A stretch of 40,235 nucleotides of DNA, from assembly GCF_003399765.1 (NCBI RefSeq), contig NZ_NFZV01000032.1:1-40235 (forward strand). The letters are read 5' to 3'. A program made the position numbers and the translations under genes. The stretch is from Alkalilimnicola ehrlichii (GTDB taxonomy: Bacteria > Pseudomonadota > Gammaproteobacteria > Nitrococcales > AK92). Shown here piece after piece: positions 8,056 to 16,242 of the stretch (within the stretch, counting starts at the first letter, position 1; every line of letters starts with the position of its first letter). The notes beneath the pieces are model-generated. The model did not search any database. It saw only the letters and a program-made list of their open reading frames with translations, and was not told the DNA's origin.

Positions 8056-9279
8056 ATGACAACCCTAAGCCGCTCGCTGCGCGGCGCGGTACTTGCCATT
8101 ATTGCCACGGTATCCGGCAATGGCATGTCCGCCGGCATTTCCGACGGAGAAATTCGGGTTGCCTTAATGACCGATATGGAAAATGTCATGTCGGATCTCG
8201 CCGGGCAAGGTTCGGTGATTGCAGCCCAGATGGCCATCGAGGATTTTGGCGGCCATATCAACGGACATAGAATCCGGCTGTTTCCCGTCTCCCATAACAG
8301 CGACGGCGAGCTCGCAATCAGCCAGATCCAGGACTTACACTCGCGGAAGAACATTGACGTTATTGCCGATATGGTGATGGCCGATACCGCGATCCCGCTG
8401 CAAGGCTTTGCCGCTAGAAACGCTATTCTTGCGCTGCATAGCGGCTCGGACGCTTCGACATTAACCGGCGCCAATTGCTCTCGAACCGGCATTCATTGGG
8501 GGCAGGATACGTACGCACTCGCCTCAGGCATCGTGCAAGCAAGCGGCGGCATCCCCACCAAGTGGTTTTTCGTTACCGCAGACACCTATTCGGGGCATAA
8601 TCTTGAGCGGGATGCACGCGCCCGGTTAGAAGCGGCCGACAATACGGTACTCGACGTAACTCGCCATCGTTTTGGGACCCAGGACTTCGGCGAGTACATT
8701 CTTGCCGCCCGCAACTCGCAGGCAGATTTCATTGCACTGGCAAGTTCCGGCGCCGATGCCCGCCACGCCATACGGGAGCTTTACGAGCACGACTCCGATG
8801 CGCCTCGGCAAGCGACGCTGGTCGGGCTTTCCCTATCGATTCTGGATATACGCCAGCTGGGCCTGTACATCGCCCAGAATCTACTTATCACCACCGACTA
8901 CTATTGGGACCAGAACGAAGCTTCCCGCGCCTGGGCCAACCGCTTCCTCCAACGCCACGGCACGATGCCTACTCACGTTCACGCGGCGGTTTATTCCTCC
9001 CTGACCCACTACTTTAAGGCCGTAGAAGCCGCAGGCACCGACGATGCACTAGCCGTCGCGCGACAAATGCGCGCCATGCCAGTCAACGACTTCTTCGCCA
9101 ACAACGGCTACATCCGCGAGGATGGGCGTTTGGTGCGCGACATTTACCTCACCCGGGTAAAAAGGCCCTCGCAGTCGCGCCACGCATGGGATTATTTGGA
9201 AATAATCGACACCATCTCCGGCGAGTTTGCATTCCGGCCGCTGACCGACAGCGATTGCCCCTTGCTCAGCATGGAGTAA
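8056..9279 (+). CDS. LivJ-like periplasmic binding protein (Peripla_BP_6 type, orphan)
   Basis: 407 aa. AAAGGAGGGA a few bases upstream is a near-perfect ribosome site. The signal peptide runs to about residue 26 (GNGMSA). The mature part has the branched-chain amino-acid/urea/amide binding-protein pattern: IRVALMTDMENVMSDLAGQGSVIAAQMAIEDFGG, then RIRLFPVSHNSDGELAISQIQDL, IDVIADMVMADTAIPLQGFAARN, KWFFVTADTYSGHNLERDARARLEA and HVHAAVYSSLTHYFKAVEAAGTDD. No permease or ATPase genes are adjacent, so its partner is unknown; such orphans can feed distant transporters or act as ligand sensors. The ligand cannot be assigned. It lies divergent from the MalE-like orphan and shares its operator-like dyad. 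Confidence 0.85.
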   Translation: MTTLSRSLRGAVLAIIATVSGNGMSAGISDGEIRVALMTDMENVMSDLAGQGSVIAAQMAIEDFGGHINGHRIRLFPVSHNSDGELAISQIQDLHSRKNIDVIADMVMADTAIPLQGFAARNAILALHSGSDASTLTGANCSRTGIHWGQDTYALASGIVQASGGIPTKWFFVTADTYSGHNLERDARARLEAADNTVLDVTRHRFGTQDFGEYILAARNSQADFIALASSGADARHAIRELYEHDSDAPRQATLVGLSLSILDIRQLGLYIAQNLLITTDYYWDQNEASRAWANRFLQRHGTMPTHVHAAVYSSLTHYFKAVEAAGTDDALAVARQMRAMPVNDFFANNGYIREDGRLVRDIYLTRVKRPSQSRHAWDYLEIIDTISGEFAFRPLTDSDCPLLSME

Positions 9280-9296
9280 TACGGACGGGCGGCAGC

Positions 9297-10454
9297 TCAA
9301 ACGCCGTCCCGCAGCCTAAGCAGGGCAACGGTCGCTCGCCACAAGCGCCAGCGGTCGCGCAATCGCAGGTCGATATCGACGTGATTCAGGCCGCCGACGA
9401 CGTATAGCTCGCCTTCGCGGACTTCGGCGGCCAAGGCGCGACTATGGGTAGCCGGAATAATGGGGTCGTCACTGCCGTGAATAAGCAATAAGGCCGGCTG
9501 AAACCGATCAAGCCGCTCGTTGGCGAGATCCAGTGCTGAGATTTCAGCTTGAATGTCCTCCGGCAGAGCTGCCAACAACACCGACACTTGGTCCGGGTCG
9601 CGATTCGTTAATAAGTTGTAAATGGTACGACCTTCTGCTTCCAACTCGGCAGCAAGGCTGTCGATATCGGCATCCGGATCGTGCTGTCGTCGCCTGACCA
9701 TTTCCTCCAACAGCGCCCGATCCTGCGGGTGCTCGATACGATATAAATAACTACCCAAAAAGCTCCACTTCGCCACTTGCTGCGGCTGCGCCCAGACGCG
9801 CTCAGGCCCAAGATCGTGATACCCGGTGGTAAGAAACCGAATAGCATCTTCAACGTCGTAATAGCCACCGATCGCGACCGTAAAATCCAGCTGGCGGGCA
9901 ACCGCAGGCTCCATCGCCGCCAAAATCATCGGCCCCACAGCGTAACTGAAAGCACCGACGCCGATACGCCCCTCCGGCACCAGCTCGGCATGCTCATGGA
10001 GAAAAAGGACGGCAGCGGCGATAAAACGTCGATCGCTCGGATGCACCTGCAACTCTCGTAAGCTGGGCACATCGGGTACCAGCACATTAAAGCGCGCCCG
10101 CGCCAGGCCTTCGGCGAAAGCGACGAGACGAGGATCGTCTTTGCCATAGGCGGTAAAACCGTGAGTAAGCACAAAAGCCGCCCGCGCCTCGCTCCCCTCC
10201 CCAGGGCGATAGAGATCCGCAATATAATGCTCCCCATCGATCTCGTAGCTTATCTCTTGCCTATGCGGCGATGGCGTACGTCGAGCGAGCGCACCGTCCT
10301 CCTCTGCGGCCAGCTCGGATAACAGCAAAGCCGCTTCGTACTGGCGATCTATGGCCGCACACCCGCTCAACCCAGCTCCGAACATCGTTAAAATCACTGC
10401 CCAAACCGCCAAGCTCGCGGATACCGGCTGCTCTTGGTTGGTTTGCCTACTCAT
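9297..10454 (-). CDS. Alpha/beta hydrolase lipoprotein
   Basis: About 385 aa from ATG at 10454 (MSRQTNQEQPVSASLAV). The frame is open to 10583, but the chosen start gives a proper lipoprotein signal ending LSGC (Cys32). The alpha/beta-hydrolase fold shows in AFVLTHGFTAYGKDD (oxyanion loop), NVLVPDVPSLREL, the nucleophile elbow GVGAFSYAVG (Ser flanked by Phe and Tyr, so not strict GxSxG), the acid-loop region LLLIHGSDDPIIPATHS and the final GLNHVDIDL His. It should sit on the periplasmic face of a membrane. The substrate is unknown. It is convergent with the LivJ-like gene (17 bp apart). Confidence 0.8.
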   Translation of the reverse strand: MSRQTNQEQPVSASLAVWAVILTMFGAGLSGCAAIDRQYEAALLLSELAAEEDGALARRTPSPHRQEISYEIDGEHYIADLYRPGEGSEARAAFVLTHGFTAYGKDDPRLVAFAEGLARARFNVLVPDVPSLRELQVHPSDRRFIAAAVLFLHEHAELVPEGRIGVGAFSYAVGPMILAAMEPAVARQLDFTVAIGGYYDVEDAIRFLTTGYHDLGPERVWAQPQQVAKWSFLGSYLYRIEHPQDRALLEEMVRRRQHDPDADIDSLAAELEAEGRTIYNLLTNRDPDQVSVLLAALPEDIQAEISALDLANERLDRFQPALLLIHGSDDPIIPATHSRALAAEVREGELYVVGGLNHVDIDLRLRDRWRLWRATVALLRLRDGV

Positions 10455-10879
10455 ATAGTCCGATACATGTCTGCTCAAGAAACATCTGTCCGTAGCGAGG
10501 GCATATCGATTTTCCTGAGCGAGCCCGCGCACGATCCATCTCGGTTCAAACCAAACCATGCGCCTCACCCGCAGCCGGGACAAGGGTGCCGATCCGTTCG
10601 GCTTCCTGTGATTTAGTCCTCACCCCGCAACATCAACCTTCCGCAGCACATGCCGAAGTAATAGGAGACGGCAAGAAAACTCGCTTAAGCCAGATGCCGG
10701 GCACGGATGCTCAAGAAGAGCAAAAACCCATACCCGGGGCAGCCGCGCAGCAAGTTCGACGAGTCAACGTCGACAGCTGCTGCCACTAGCAGGAACGCCG
10801 GAAGCACCTGCTTCGGGGCCAATCGTTGCGCTAAACACGGCAGGTTCGTCGTGTGCGGCCCGGTAGATGCTTCTGAATC
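10455..10879. other. Intergenic region between hydrolase lipoprotein and porin
   Basis: About 425 bp between divergent genes with no believable coding sequence. A small dyad at about 10798-10816 (ccggaagc-acct-gcttcgg) is the only structure I noticed. Promoters for both genes are expected here but none is clear. Confidence 0.4.
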
Positions 10880-12166
10880 ATGATCGCAATGAAACAACAA
10901 ATCGTTACAGTCGGCCGAGCGAAACAGAAGCGACTTACCCGCACCCTAATGCTGTCGTTGTGTCTGGCTACCACGCCTACGGCCACCGCCGGCTTGAATT
11001 GGGACTCGGTGGAGCTACACGGCGACGTCATTGCCGGCTATTTCTACGACTATGCGCTGTTGCCGCGAACGATGGGACGTGAGCGGCAAATGCAACTGAT
11101 GCGCGCGGTATTAGGCGTCAGCGTGGACATTTCGCCCCATTGGCGTTTCTTTGGCGAGTATAATTTTGTCAACACCGAAATCTACCGGGACGACGACGAG
11201 CGCACCCGCCACGACTGGTATCGCAACCTCGGGGTCGACTTGGTTTATTACGGCAACACCGACGCCCGCGAGGCCTACTTCGAGTACAGCTCGGCGCGCG
11301 ACGCCGATACCCGCTGGCTGGCGATGATCGGGCGACAATTCACGCCCGTCGGCTTTCACCCCGACAGCCTCCCCTATTGGAGCCGAATCGACGCGCCTCA
11401 TACGACCTTTTTGTCGAACGGCTTATTCACGGGGATCAATTTCGTCGGCGAGAGCGGCTATTGGCGCCTCGATACTTTCTACTTCATGGGACAAGACCAT
11501 CCTGACCGTAGCTATAACTACTATGGCGTCGAGGTCGACCCACAAGTCAAAGGCAATGCCTACCCCGGCGTTGCAGCGCGCCTGATGTACGACAGGCCGG
11601 TCGGCCGCGGCCGAATTCGCGCGCATGCCTCTGGCCATTTCGATAAGCTCGGCTCGGCCATCGGCTCGCTCGAACGGGGCAAACATAACGATTATCGAAT
11701 GGGCGGCGGTTTTGAAGTTCGCACGCCGCTACCGCGCTGGTTATTCGTGGACACCTTAGAGCTGGGCGCGGAGGCGATGCGGTTTCGCACCGGCTTGACG
11801 GCCGACGGCGTACAAGGCAATACGGGCCAGGAAGACACCTACAACATTTACCGCAACGGCTATCACGGCACGATAGCGTTGGAGCGCGGCAAATGGCGCC
11901 TGCACTACACCTACGAACAACTTGACCGCGCCGACAGCCAGGTCTTTGGAAAGGTCGCCGAACTCGACCCAAAACACCCTGCCATGGACGAGGTCGAAAC
12001 GAGCCATATTCTAGGACTTAGCTACGCCTTTACCGACACCTTAACCTGGCGCGTGGTTTATCGTGCGCTCGACAATCCCTTCCCCGAAATCTCGGGAATC
12101 GGCACCTATCAAGGCAAATACCACGGCGAAGATAAAATCCTCTCCGACCTTCGCTGGCGTTTCTAA
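10880..12166 (+). CDS. Porin-like outer-membrane beta-barrel protein
   Basis: 428 aa. It has a basic N-terminus and a signal peptide ending near TPTATA (a start at the fourth codon, MKQQIVTVG, is equally likely). The mature protein consists of alternating amphipathic strands rich in Tyr, Trp and Arg: GDVIAGYFYDYALLPR, LMRAVLGVSVDISPHWRFFGEYNFVNTEIY, WLAMIGRQFTPVGFHPDSLPYWSRID, GYWRLDTFYFMGQD, ARLMYDRPVGRGRIRAHASGHFDK, LHYTYEQLDRADSQVFGK. It ends in LSDLRWRF, the C-terminal Phe needed for Bam-dependent insertion. It resembles OprP/OprO-like or short-chain porins in general form; the solute is not predictable. It is divergent from the hydrolase lipoprotein. Confidence 0.75.
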   Translation: MIAMKQQIVTVGRAKQKRLTRTLMLSLCLATTPTATAGLNWDSVELHGDVIAGYFYDYALLPRTMGRERQMQLMRAVLGVSVDISPHWRFFGEYNFVNTEIYRDDDERTRHDWYRNLGVDLVYYGNTDAREAYFEYSSARDADTRWLAMIGRQFTPVGFHPDSLPYWSRIDAPHTTFLSNGLFTGINFVGESGYWRLDTFYFMGQDHPDRSYNYYGVEVDPQVKGNAYPGVAARLMYDRPVGRGRIRAHASGHFDKLGSAIGSLERGKHNDYRMGGGFEVRTPLPRWLFVDTLELGAEAMRFRTGLTADGVQGNTGQEDTYNIYRNGYHGTIALERGKWRLHYTYEQLDRADSQVFGKVAELDPKHPAMDEVETSHILGLSYAFTDTLTWRVVYRALDNPFPEISGIGTYQGKYHGEDKILSDLRWRF

Positions 12167-12185
12167 GCGCAGCTCGACCACGCGT

Positions 12186-12635
12186 CTATTGGCGAATAGC
12201 CTCGGCGAACTGGCTGATAGCGGCGCGGTCCTGTGCCTGTAAGCAGGCCGTCGCCACCGGCTGTTTGCCGCTGAGCTCGCTTAACTCGCGCAACGCCGGA
12301 CGGCTTTCCGCCTCGTCGCCCATCAAAAAAAACGCCACCCGCGGTAGGTCGTCGCGATAGGCTTTAACGAAGGCCTCTACCGGGGCGGTAATATGGCCGT
12401 TCTCCACGCTACTGCCAATGGCAACCAAATCGTAGGTACTCGGGTCATGTGTGGGTTCGCCGATATCCTCCTCGGCCGGCCCGCCCCATAACACATTCTT
12501 GTTGAAACCGAATAAGCCTTCCGCCGTATGCACTTCGCGGATGAACTCGGTCTCCGCACCGCTCTCCCGCGCTACCGCTTCGGCCACCTCGCGATCCTCG
12601 CCCGGCGCCGTGTAATACACGACTAACGTCGACAT
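12186..12635 (-). CDS. Flavodoxin-like protein (Flavodoxin_5/HemG-type)
   Basis: 149 aa, with GGGAGGTGACGG directly before ATG. The order of elements matches flavodoxins: LVVYYTAPGEDREVAEAVA (first strand and phosphate loop), YDLVAIGSSVENGHITAPVEAFVKAY (the IGxSxxxGH pattern of HemG-like members), then RVAFFLMGDEA. The FMN phosphate loop is unusual: TAPGED replaces the common (S/T)xTGxT, so FMN affinity may differ. It may be an electron carrier or a flavin reductase. It is convergent with the porin gene, only 19 bp away. Confidence 0.75.
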   Translation of the reverse strand: MSTLVVYYTAPGEDREVAEAVARESGAETEFIREVHTAEGLFGFNKNVLWGGPAEEDIGEPTHDPSTYDLVAIGSSVENGHITAPVEAFVKAYRDDLPRVAFFLMGDEAESRPALRELSELSGKQPVATACLQAQDRAAISQFAEAIRQ

Positions 12636-12700
12636 CCGTCACCTCCCTGTCATACTTGCACGGCCGCCGGATATACTGCGGCTCTTCCCGTTAGCGCCCC

Positions 12701-12910
12701 CTAATGTAACTGCCCGTAACCCTTCATCACTTCGTCCATGCTGTGGTATGTCACATCGGGCAGACGGGCCAACGTCTCGATGACTTCGTCATCTGCCTGG
12801 TGCACCGTGGCGTGCTCAAGCAGTTGATCCTTGTCGGCGGGAAAGTCGAGCCCCCGCAAATATCGAGCTACTCGGATGGGAGAGTCTCTCTCGCCGGTTT
12901 GCTTGGCCAT
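12701..12910 (-). CDS. DUF2795-family small protein
   Basis: 69 aa. SPIRVARYLRGLDFPADKDQLLEHA and the Asp/Glu-rich helix ADDEVIETLARLPDVTYHSMDEVMKGYGQ are the DUF2795 pattern, a small helical family of unknown function found in many halophilic and soil bacteria. AAAGGAGT occurs before the start. It lies 65 bp upstream of the flavodoxin gene on the same strand and may be cotranscribed. Confidence 0.8.
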   Translation of the reverse strand: MAKQTGERDSPIRVARYLRGLDFPADKDQLLEHATVHQADDEVIETLARLPDVTYHSMDEVMKGYGQLH

Positions 12911-13134
12911 GGATCCGTACTCCTTTCGCCAATCCTAAGTGCCGGTGTTGACACGTACATAAGCACCGCTGGCGCGGATACAAGCCAAGCAGAGGAAGCA
13001 TAAACCAATGCCTTGCAGGCGTAAGCGGTACGCGTTGAATCCTATAGCCACAAGCCTGATCTTCTAGCCTAACGGACTGTTAATGGTCGCCGATACACGG
13101 TCGTCCCGACATAGAAGACGAACGAGGCAGGTCA

Positions 13135-13794
13135 ATGAAGCGGATTCCGGAGCACATTGGGATCATTCCCGACGGCAACCGCCGTTGGGCGGTTGAGCGG
13201 GGCTTAGCCAAGGAGGAAGGCTACGCTGCGGGCTTACAGCCCGGCTGTGAGCTGCTACGCCTGTGCCGCGAGGCCGGTGTGAAGGAAGTCACCTACTACG
13301 GCTTTACGGTGGACAACACCAAACGCCCGGCGGCACAAACCAAAGCGTTCTCGCATGCCTGTATTCAAGCGGTAGAGCTCTTGAGTAAAGAGTCGGCCAC
13401 GCTGCGCGTCATCGGCAACCGCGATTCGAAAATGTTTCCGCGGGAACTGATTCCCTATACCCAGCGCCAGACGTTCGGCGCCGACGGGATAGACGGGATA
13501 GACGGGATAAAAGTTAATTTCCTCGTCAATTACGGCTGGGAGTGGGATCTCAGCGGGCTGAGCCGACCGCAAGGCAGAGAGGAACTCCGCGGTCAGCTCC
13601 ACTCGGCGGACGTCACCCGGGTCGACCTCATCATACGTTGGGGCGGGCGCCGCCGGCTGAGCGGCTTCTTACCCGTACAATCGATTTACGCCGATTTCTT
13701 CGTTGTCGACGATTACTGGCCGGACTTTAAACAAGCACACTTTCGCGCCGCCCTCGCCTGGTATCGAGAGCAAGACATCACTTTGGGTGGCTAG
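13135..13794 (+). CDS. Atypical cis-prenyltransferase (undecaprenyl diphosphate synthase family)
   Basis: 219 aa, shorter than E. coli UppS (253 aa). Family landmarks are GIIPDGNRRWAV (catalytic Asp13 equals UppS Asp26), YYGFTVDNTKRP, IKVNFLVNYGWEWDL and VDLIIRWGGRRRLSGFLPVQSIYADFFV...YWPDF. Several UppS active-site residues differ: Tyr30 for His43, Thr62 for Trp75, Arg172 for Glu198 of RTGGE, and Asp187 for Glu213 that binds Mg. These point to a paralogue subfamily with an unknown product or chain length rather than the housekeeping enzyme, which normally sits with cdsA and rseP. A short GID repeat (three 9-bp units gacgggata near 13484-13510) interrupts the loop before the NYG strand. AGGCAGG precedes the start. 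Confidence 0.8.
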   Translation: MKRIPEHIGIIPDGNRRWAVERGLAKEEGYAAGLQPGCELLRLCREAGVKEVTYYGFTVDNTKRPAAQTKAFSHACIQAVELLSKESATLRVIGNRDSKMFPRELIPYTQRQTFGADGIDGIDGIKVNFLVNYGWEWDLSGLSRPQGREELRGQLHSADVTRVDLIIRWGGRRRLSGFLPVQSIYADFFVVDDYWPDFKQAHFRAALAWYREQDITLGG

Positions 13795-13798
13795 CCTG

Positions 13799-14755
13799 TC
13801 AAGTTGCCGGCGCAGCGAAAAGCACCTCCTTGAGAACGGAGATATCCTGTAGCCTTTTGACCTGATCGAAGAGCACGGCGGCCTCGGGGTGCTGCGGTTT
13901 CATCATATGCAACCACTGTTTGATGCGGCCCTGAACATACGCGGGCCGCACCGTTTCCAGCTGTTCGAAATAGTGCCGAAGGGCCTCTTGGGCGACGCAC
14001 CAGTTGCTTCCCGTCGAGACGTTGCCCTGCTGCCGGCCTTTGATCTCTATGGCCAAGTTAGGCTGCGCGATAAGCCCCCGCCCAATCATGACATCCTCGC
14101 AGCCGCTCTCAACCCGGCAACGCCAATAGTCCTCCCGGCTCCACACCTCGCCGTTAGCGGTGACCGGAATCTTCACCGCCTCTCGGATACGGGCGATCCA
14201 ACCCCAGTGCGCGGGCGGCTTATAGCCTTCCACTTTTGTCCGCGCATGCACCGTCAGCCCCTCCGCGCCGGCCTCGGCAATCGCCCGCGCATTCTCCAGT
14301 GCAAGCGACTTGTTGCGATAGCCGAGCCGCATCTTCGCCGTCACGGGAATGGCGGCGGGCACCGCCGCCCGTACCGCCTTAACGATTTCATAAATCTCGT
14401 CAGGCGTTTCCAGCATAATGGCGCCGCCTCGATGGCGGTTGACCGTTTTTGACGGACAACCGAAGTTGAGGTCGATCGCCGGCGCACCAAGCTCAGCCGC
14501 CCGTTCGGCGTTGAGCGCCAACATACTCGGGCAGCAGCCCAGCAATTGCACCGTCACCGGCACACCGGCGGACGTCTGCCCGCCGCTGGCAAGCTCCGGC
14601 GCATGACGCAGAAACACACTTTCGGGTAAACGAGTATTAGTGACTCGGATAAACTCGGCCACACACTGATCGATCCCTCCCACACGGGTTAAAATATCCC
14701 GCATTAGAGGGTCGAGCACCCCTTCCATCGGGGCCAAAATAATCTGCCCTGTCAT
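13799..14755 (-). CDS. dusC: tRNA-dihydrouridine(16) synthase DusC
   Basis: About 318 aa from ATG at 14755 (MTGQIILAPMEGVLD); an upstream in-frame ATG at 14791 adds 12 residues. DusC signatures are clear: the FMN-site opening ILAPMEGVLDPLMRDILT, EFIRVTNTRLPE, VQLLGCCPSMLALNA, the catalytic Cys in LNFGCPSKTVNRHRGGA, AKMRLGYRNK, VHARTKVEGYKPPAHW, VTANGEVW and VMIGRGLIAQPNL, and a C-terminal helical tRNA-binding part with RIKQWLHMM. DusC reduces U16 in the tRNA D-loop using FMN and NADPH. It is the last gene of a minus-strand group with a hydrolase and a thioesterase; the convergent cis-prenyltransferase ends 4 bp away. Confidence 0.93.
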   Translation of the reverse strand: MTGQIILAPMEGVLDPLMRDILTRVGGIDQCVAEFIRVTNTRLPESVFLRHAPELASGGQTSAGVPVTVQLLGCCPSMLALNAERAAELGAPAIDLNFGCPSKTVNRHRGGAIMLETPDEIYEIVKAVRAAVPAAIPVTAKMRLGYRNKSLALENARAIAEAGAEGLTVHARTKVEGYKPPAHWGWIARIREAVKIPVTANGEVWSREDYWRCRVESGCEDVMIGRGLIAQPNLAIEIKGRQQGNVSTGSNWCVAQEALRHYFEQLETVRPAYVQGRIKQWLHMMKPQHPEAAVLFDQVKRLQDISVLKEVLFAAPAT

Positions 14756-14827
14756 GCACGTGAATTCCGCTGGAAAACTGGCTCGGCGCATTATAGAGGC
14801 TTCCCGCCGGTCCGCCAGCGCAGAGAC

Positions 14828-15694
14828 TCACGATTCCTCCGTCACAGGTAGCTCGCCCAGCTCAGGCAGCACATAACGCTCCCATAGGCTTACCTCATGC
14901 TCGGGACGAAAGAAGCCGAAATGACCGATACGGCGCACTCCCGCCTCTTGCGGGGCAATACGCCGCATCTTACGCGGGGCGTTAACGTAAAAGCCGTGCA
15001 GCGACTCGGTATTACGCGCGGACATAAACTCATCGTCGCTAAAGGATAAGGAGACGATCGGCGTCGTCACAGCCGCAAACAAACGCCGTGCGGCGGGCTC
15101 GACACCGACAACATACTCGGGATGCAAACACCATCGTCGCCAACGGCGCATCGCCGGCGACGGCAAATCGCCCACCATCCCGAAACGCTTACCCGGAAAA
15201 TAACGAAATGCCGGCATCGTTAGCGGCGCGATCAAATACCACAGCAACCATACCCGCCGCTTAAGCGGCGGCGAGTTCTCCCGCCAATAGCCGCTACCGC
15301 TGGCTACCGAGATCACTTTCGTCAAACGCTCATGCCCGGGCACGAACGGCAATAGATGTACGCCGATACTATGCCCAAGCCAGTACAAAGGCCGAGCCCC
15401 TACCCGCTGTGCTAATGCGGCCAATACGGCTTGGCAGTCGGACTCTGCCCAATCCATGACATCCGCATCGAAACCGCGCAAAGTCGCCGGTGCGGAGAGT
15501 CCCACACCGCGGTAATCGAACGTAACGACGAGACAGCCCCGGCTTGCTGCCCAACGCGCGAAAGCCGCGTAGAAGTCTTGACCGACCCCCATCGCCGGGG
15601 CGATTAACAGCCCGCCAATCGGCTCCCTCTCCGGCATGAAAAAGCGCGCTGCCAGCGTATAGCCATCCTCGGTAACAATCTGCTCGTATTGCAT
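14828..15694 (-). CDS. Cytoplasmic alpha/beta hydrolase
   Basis: 288 aa, with GAGGGCGGCAAG before ATG. The alpha/beta-hydrolase fold shows in GGLLIAPAMGVGQDFYAAFARWAASRGCLVVTFDYRGVGLSAP, the nucleophile elbow LGHSIGVHLLP, an acid-site strand VSLSFSDDEFMS and a C-terminal HFGFFRPEH that supplies the His. These match COG4757-type predicted hydrolases that end in HFGFF. There is no signal peptide. It lies 32 bp after the DUF4442 gene and 72 bp before dusC, so all three are probably one transcript. The substrate is unknown; an ester or thioester is likely given the neighbouring hotdog protein. Confidence 0.85.
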   Translation of the reverse strand: MQYEQIVTEDGYTLAARFFMPEREPIGGLLIAPAMGVGQDFYAAFARWAASRGCLVVTFDYRGVGLSAPATLRGFDADVMDWAESDCQAVLAALAQRVGARPLYWLGHSIGVHLLPFVPGHERLTKVISVASGSGYWRENSPPLKRRVWLLWYLIAPLTMPAFRYFPGKRFGMVGDLPSPAMRRWRRWCLHPEYVVGVEPAARRLFAAVTTPIVSLSFSDDEFMSARNTESLHGFYVNAPRKMRRIAPQEAGVRRIGHFGFFRPEHEVSLWERYVLPELGELPVTEES

Positions 15695-15726
15695 CTTGCC
15701 GCCCTCACCCGCTTGCTAGTACCCGA

Positions 15727-16200
15727 TCACGCTCCGCGCTTCGGCTTCTCGCTGACGTACATATAAATCGTCGCCCTAACGACGGCCTGCTGCTCGCGAT
15801 CGCGCGCAACCACCTCGATCGGTAAGTCTCCCAGCTGACCGTGAAATTCGGGCGCGAGGGTAGCCTCCGCGACCAAATCCGTCTCGGCCTTTTTCAGGTA
15901 TTCGATCTGCATGCCTTTAGGAATCCAGCGCTGATCGGCAGGCACCGTACACTCCATCAAGGTTCCTGCCGCCAGCTCGCAAAGATTACCGACCGCCAGC
16001 GCATGCACGGTTCCGATATGATTATGAACCGCGCGACGCTTGCGCATACTCCAGCGCGTACGGCCGGGTTCCATGGATAGCACCGACGGCCGAATGCTCG
16101 CGAAGTACGGCGCACGCCAGCAGACCGCCCGAGAGAATATCCATTTCCCTGCCGGGAAACGGGTAAAGGAGTGGTAAAGTCGCAGCGTTGGTGTTGTCAT
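15727..16200 (-). CDS. DUF4442 hotdog-fold thioesterase-like protein
   Basis: 157 aa, with GAGGG six bases before the ATG. The hotdog core is NHIGTVHALAVGNLCELAAGTLMECTVP, which has the NHxGTxHAxA...E pattern of the DUF4442/PaaI-like superfamily, followed by the strands EYLKKAETDLVAEATLA and DLPIEVVARDREQQAVVRATIYMYVSEKP. These proteins are predicted acyl-CoA or related thioesterases. It is the first gene of the minus-strand group and is divergent from a TetR regulator; their 42-bp gap contains a palindromic operator. The TetR protein therefore very likely controls it, perhaps in response to fatty acyl compounds. Confidence 0.85.
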   Translation of the reverse strand: MTTPTLRLYHSFTRFPAGKWIFSRAVCWRAPYFASIRPSVLSMEPGRTRWSMRKRRAVHNHIGTVHALAVGNLCELAAGTLMECTVPADQRWIPKGMQIEYLKKAETDLVAEATLAPEFHGQLGDLPIEVVARDREQQAVVRATIYMYVSEKPKRGA

Positions 16201-16211
16201 ACTCAGCCCTC

Positions 16212-16242
16212 ACTAGAATTACTTTCTAGAATAGGATTCTAA
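16212..16242. promoter_or_regulatory. TetR-type operator between DUF4442 and tetR-like genes
   Basis: Two overlapping dyads fill the short intergenic gap: TAGAA-N5-TTCTA at 16214-16228 and TAGAAT-AGG-ATTCTA at 16227-16241. The second ends next to the TetR start codon at 16243. Spacing and position fit autoregulation and control of the divergent gene group. Confidence 0.75.
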
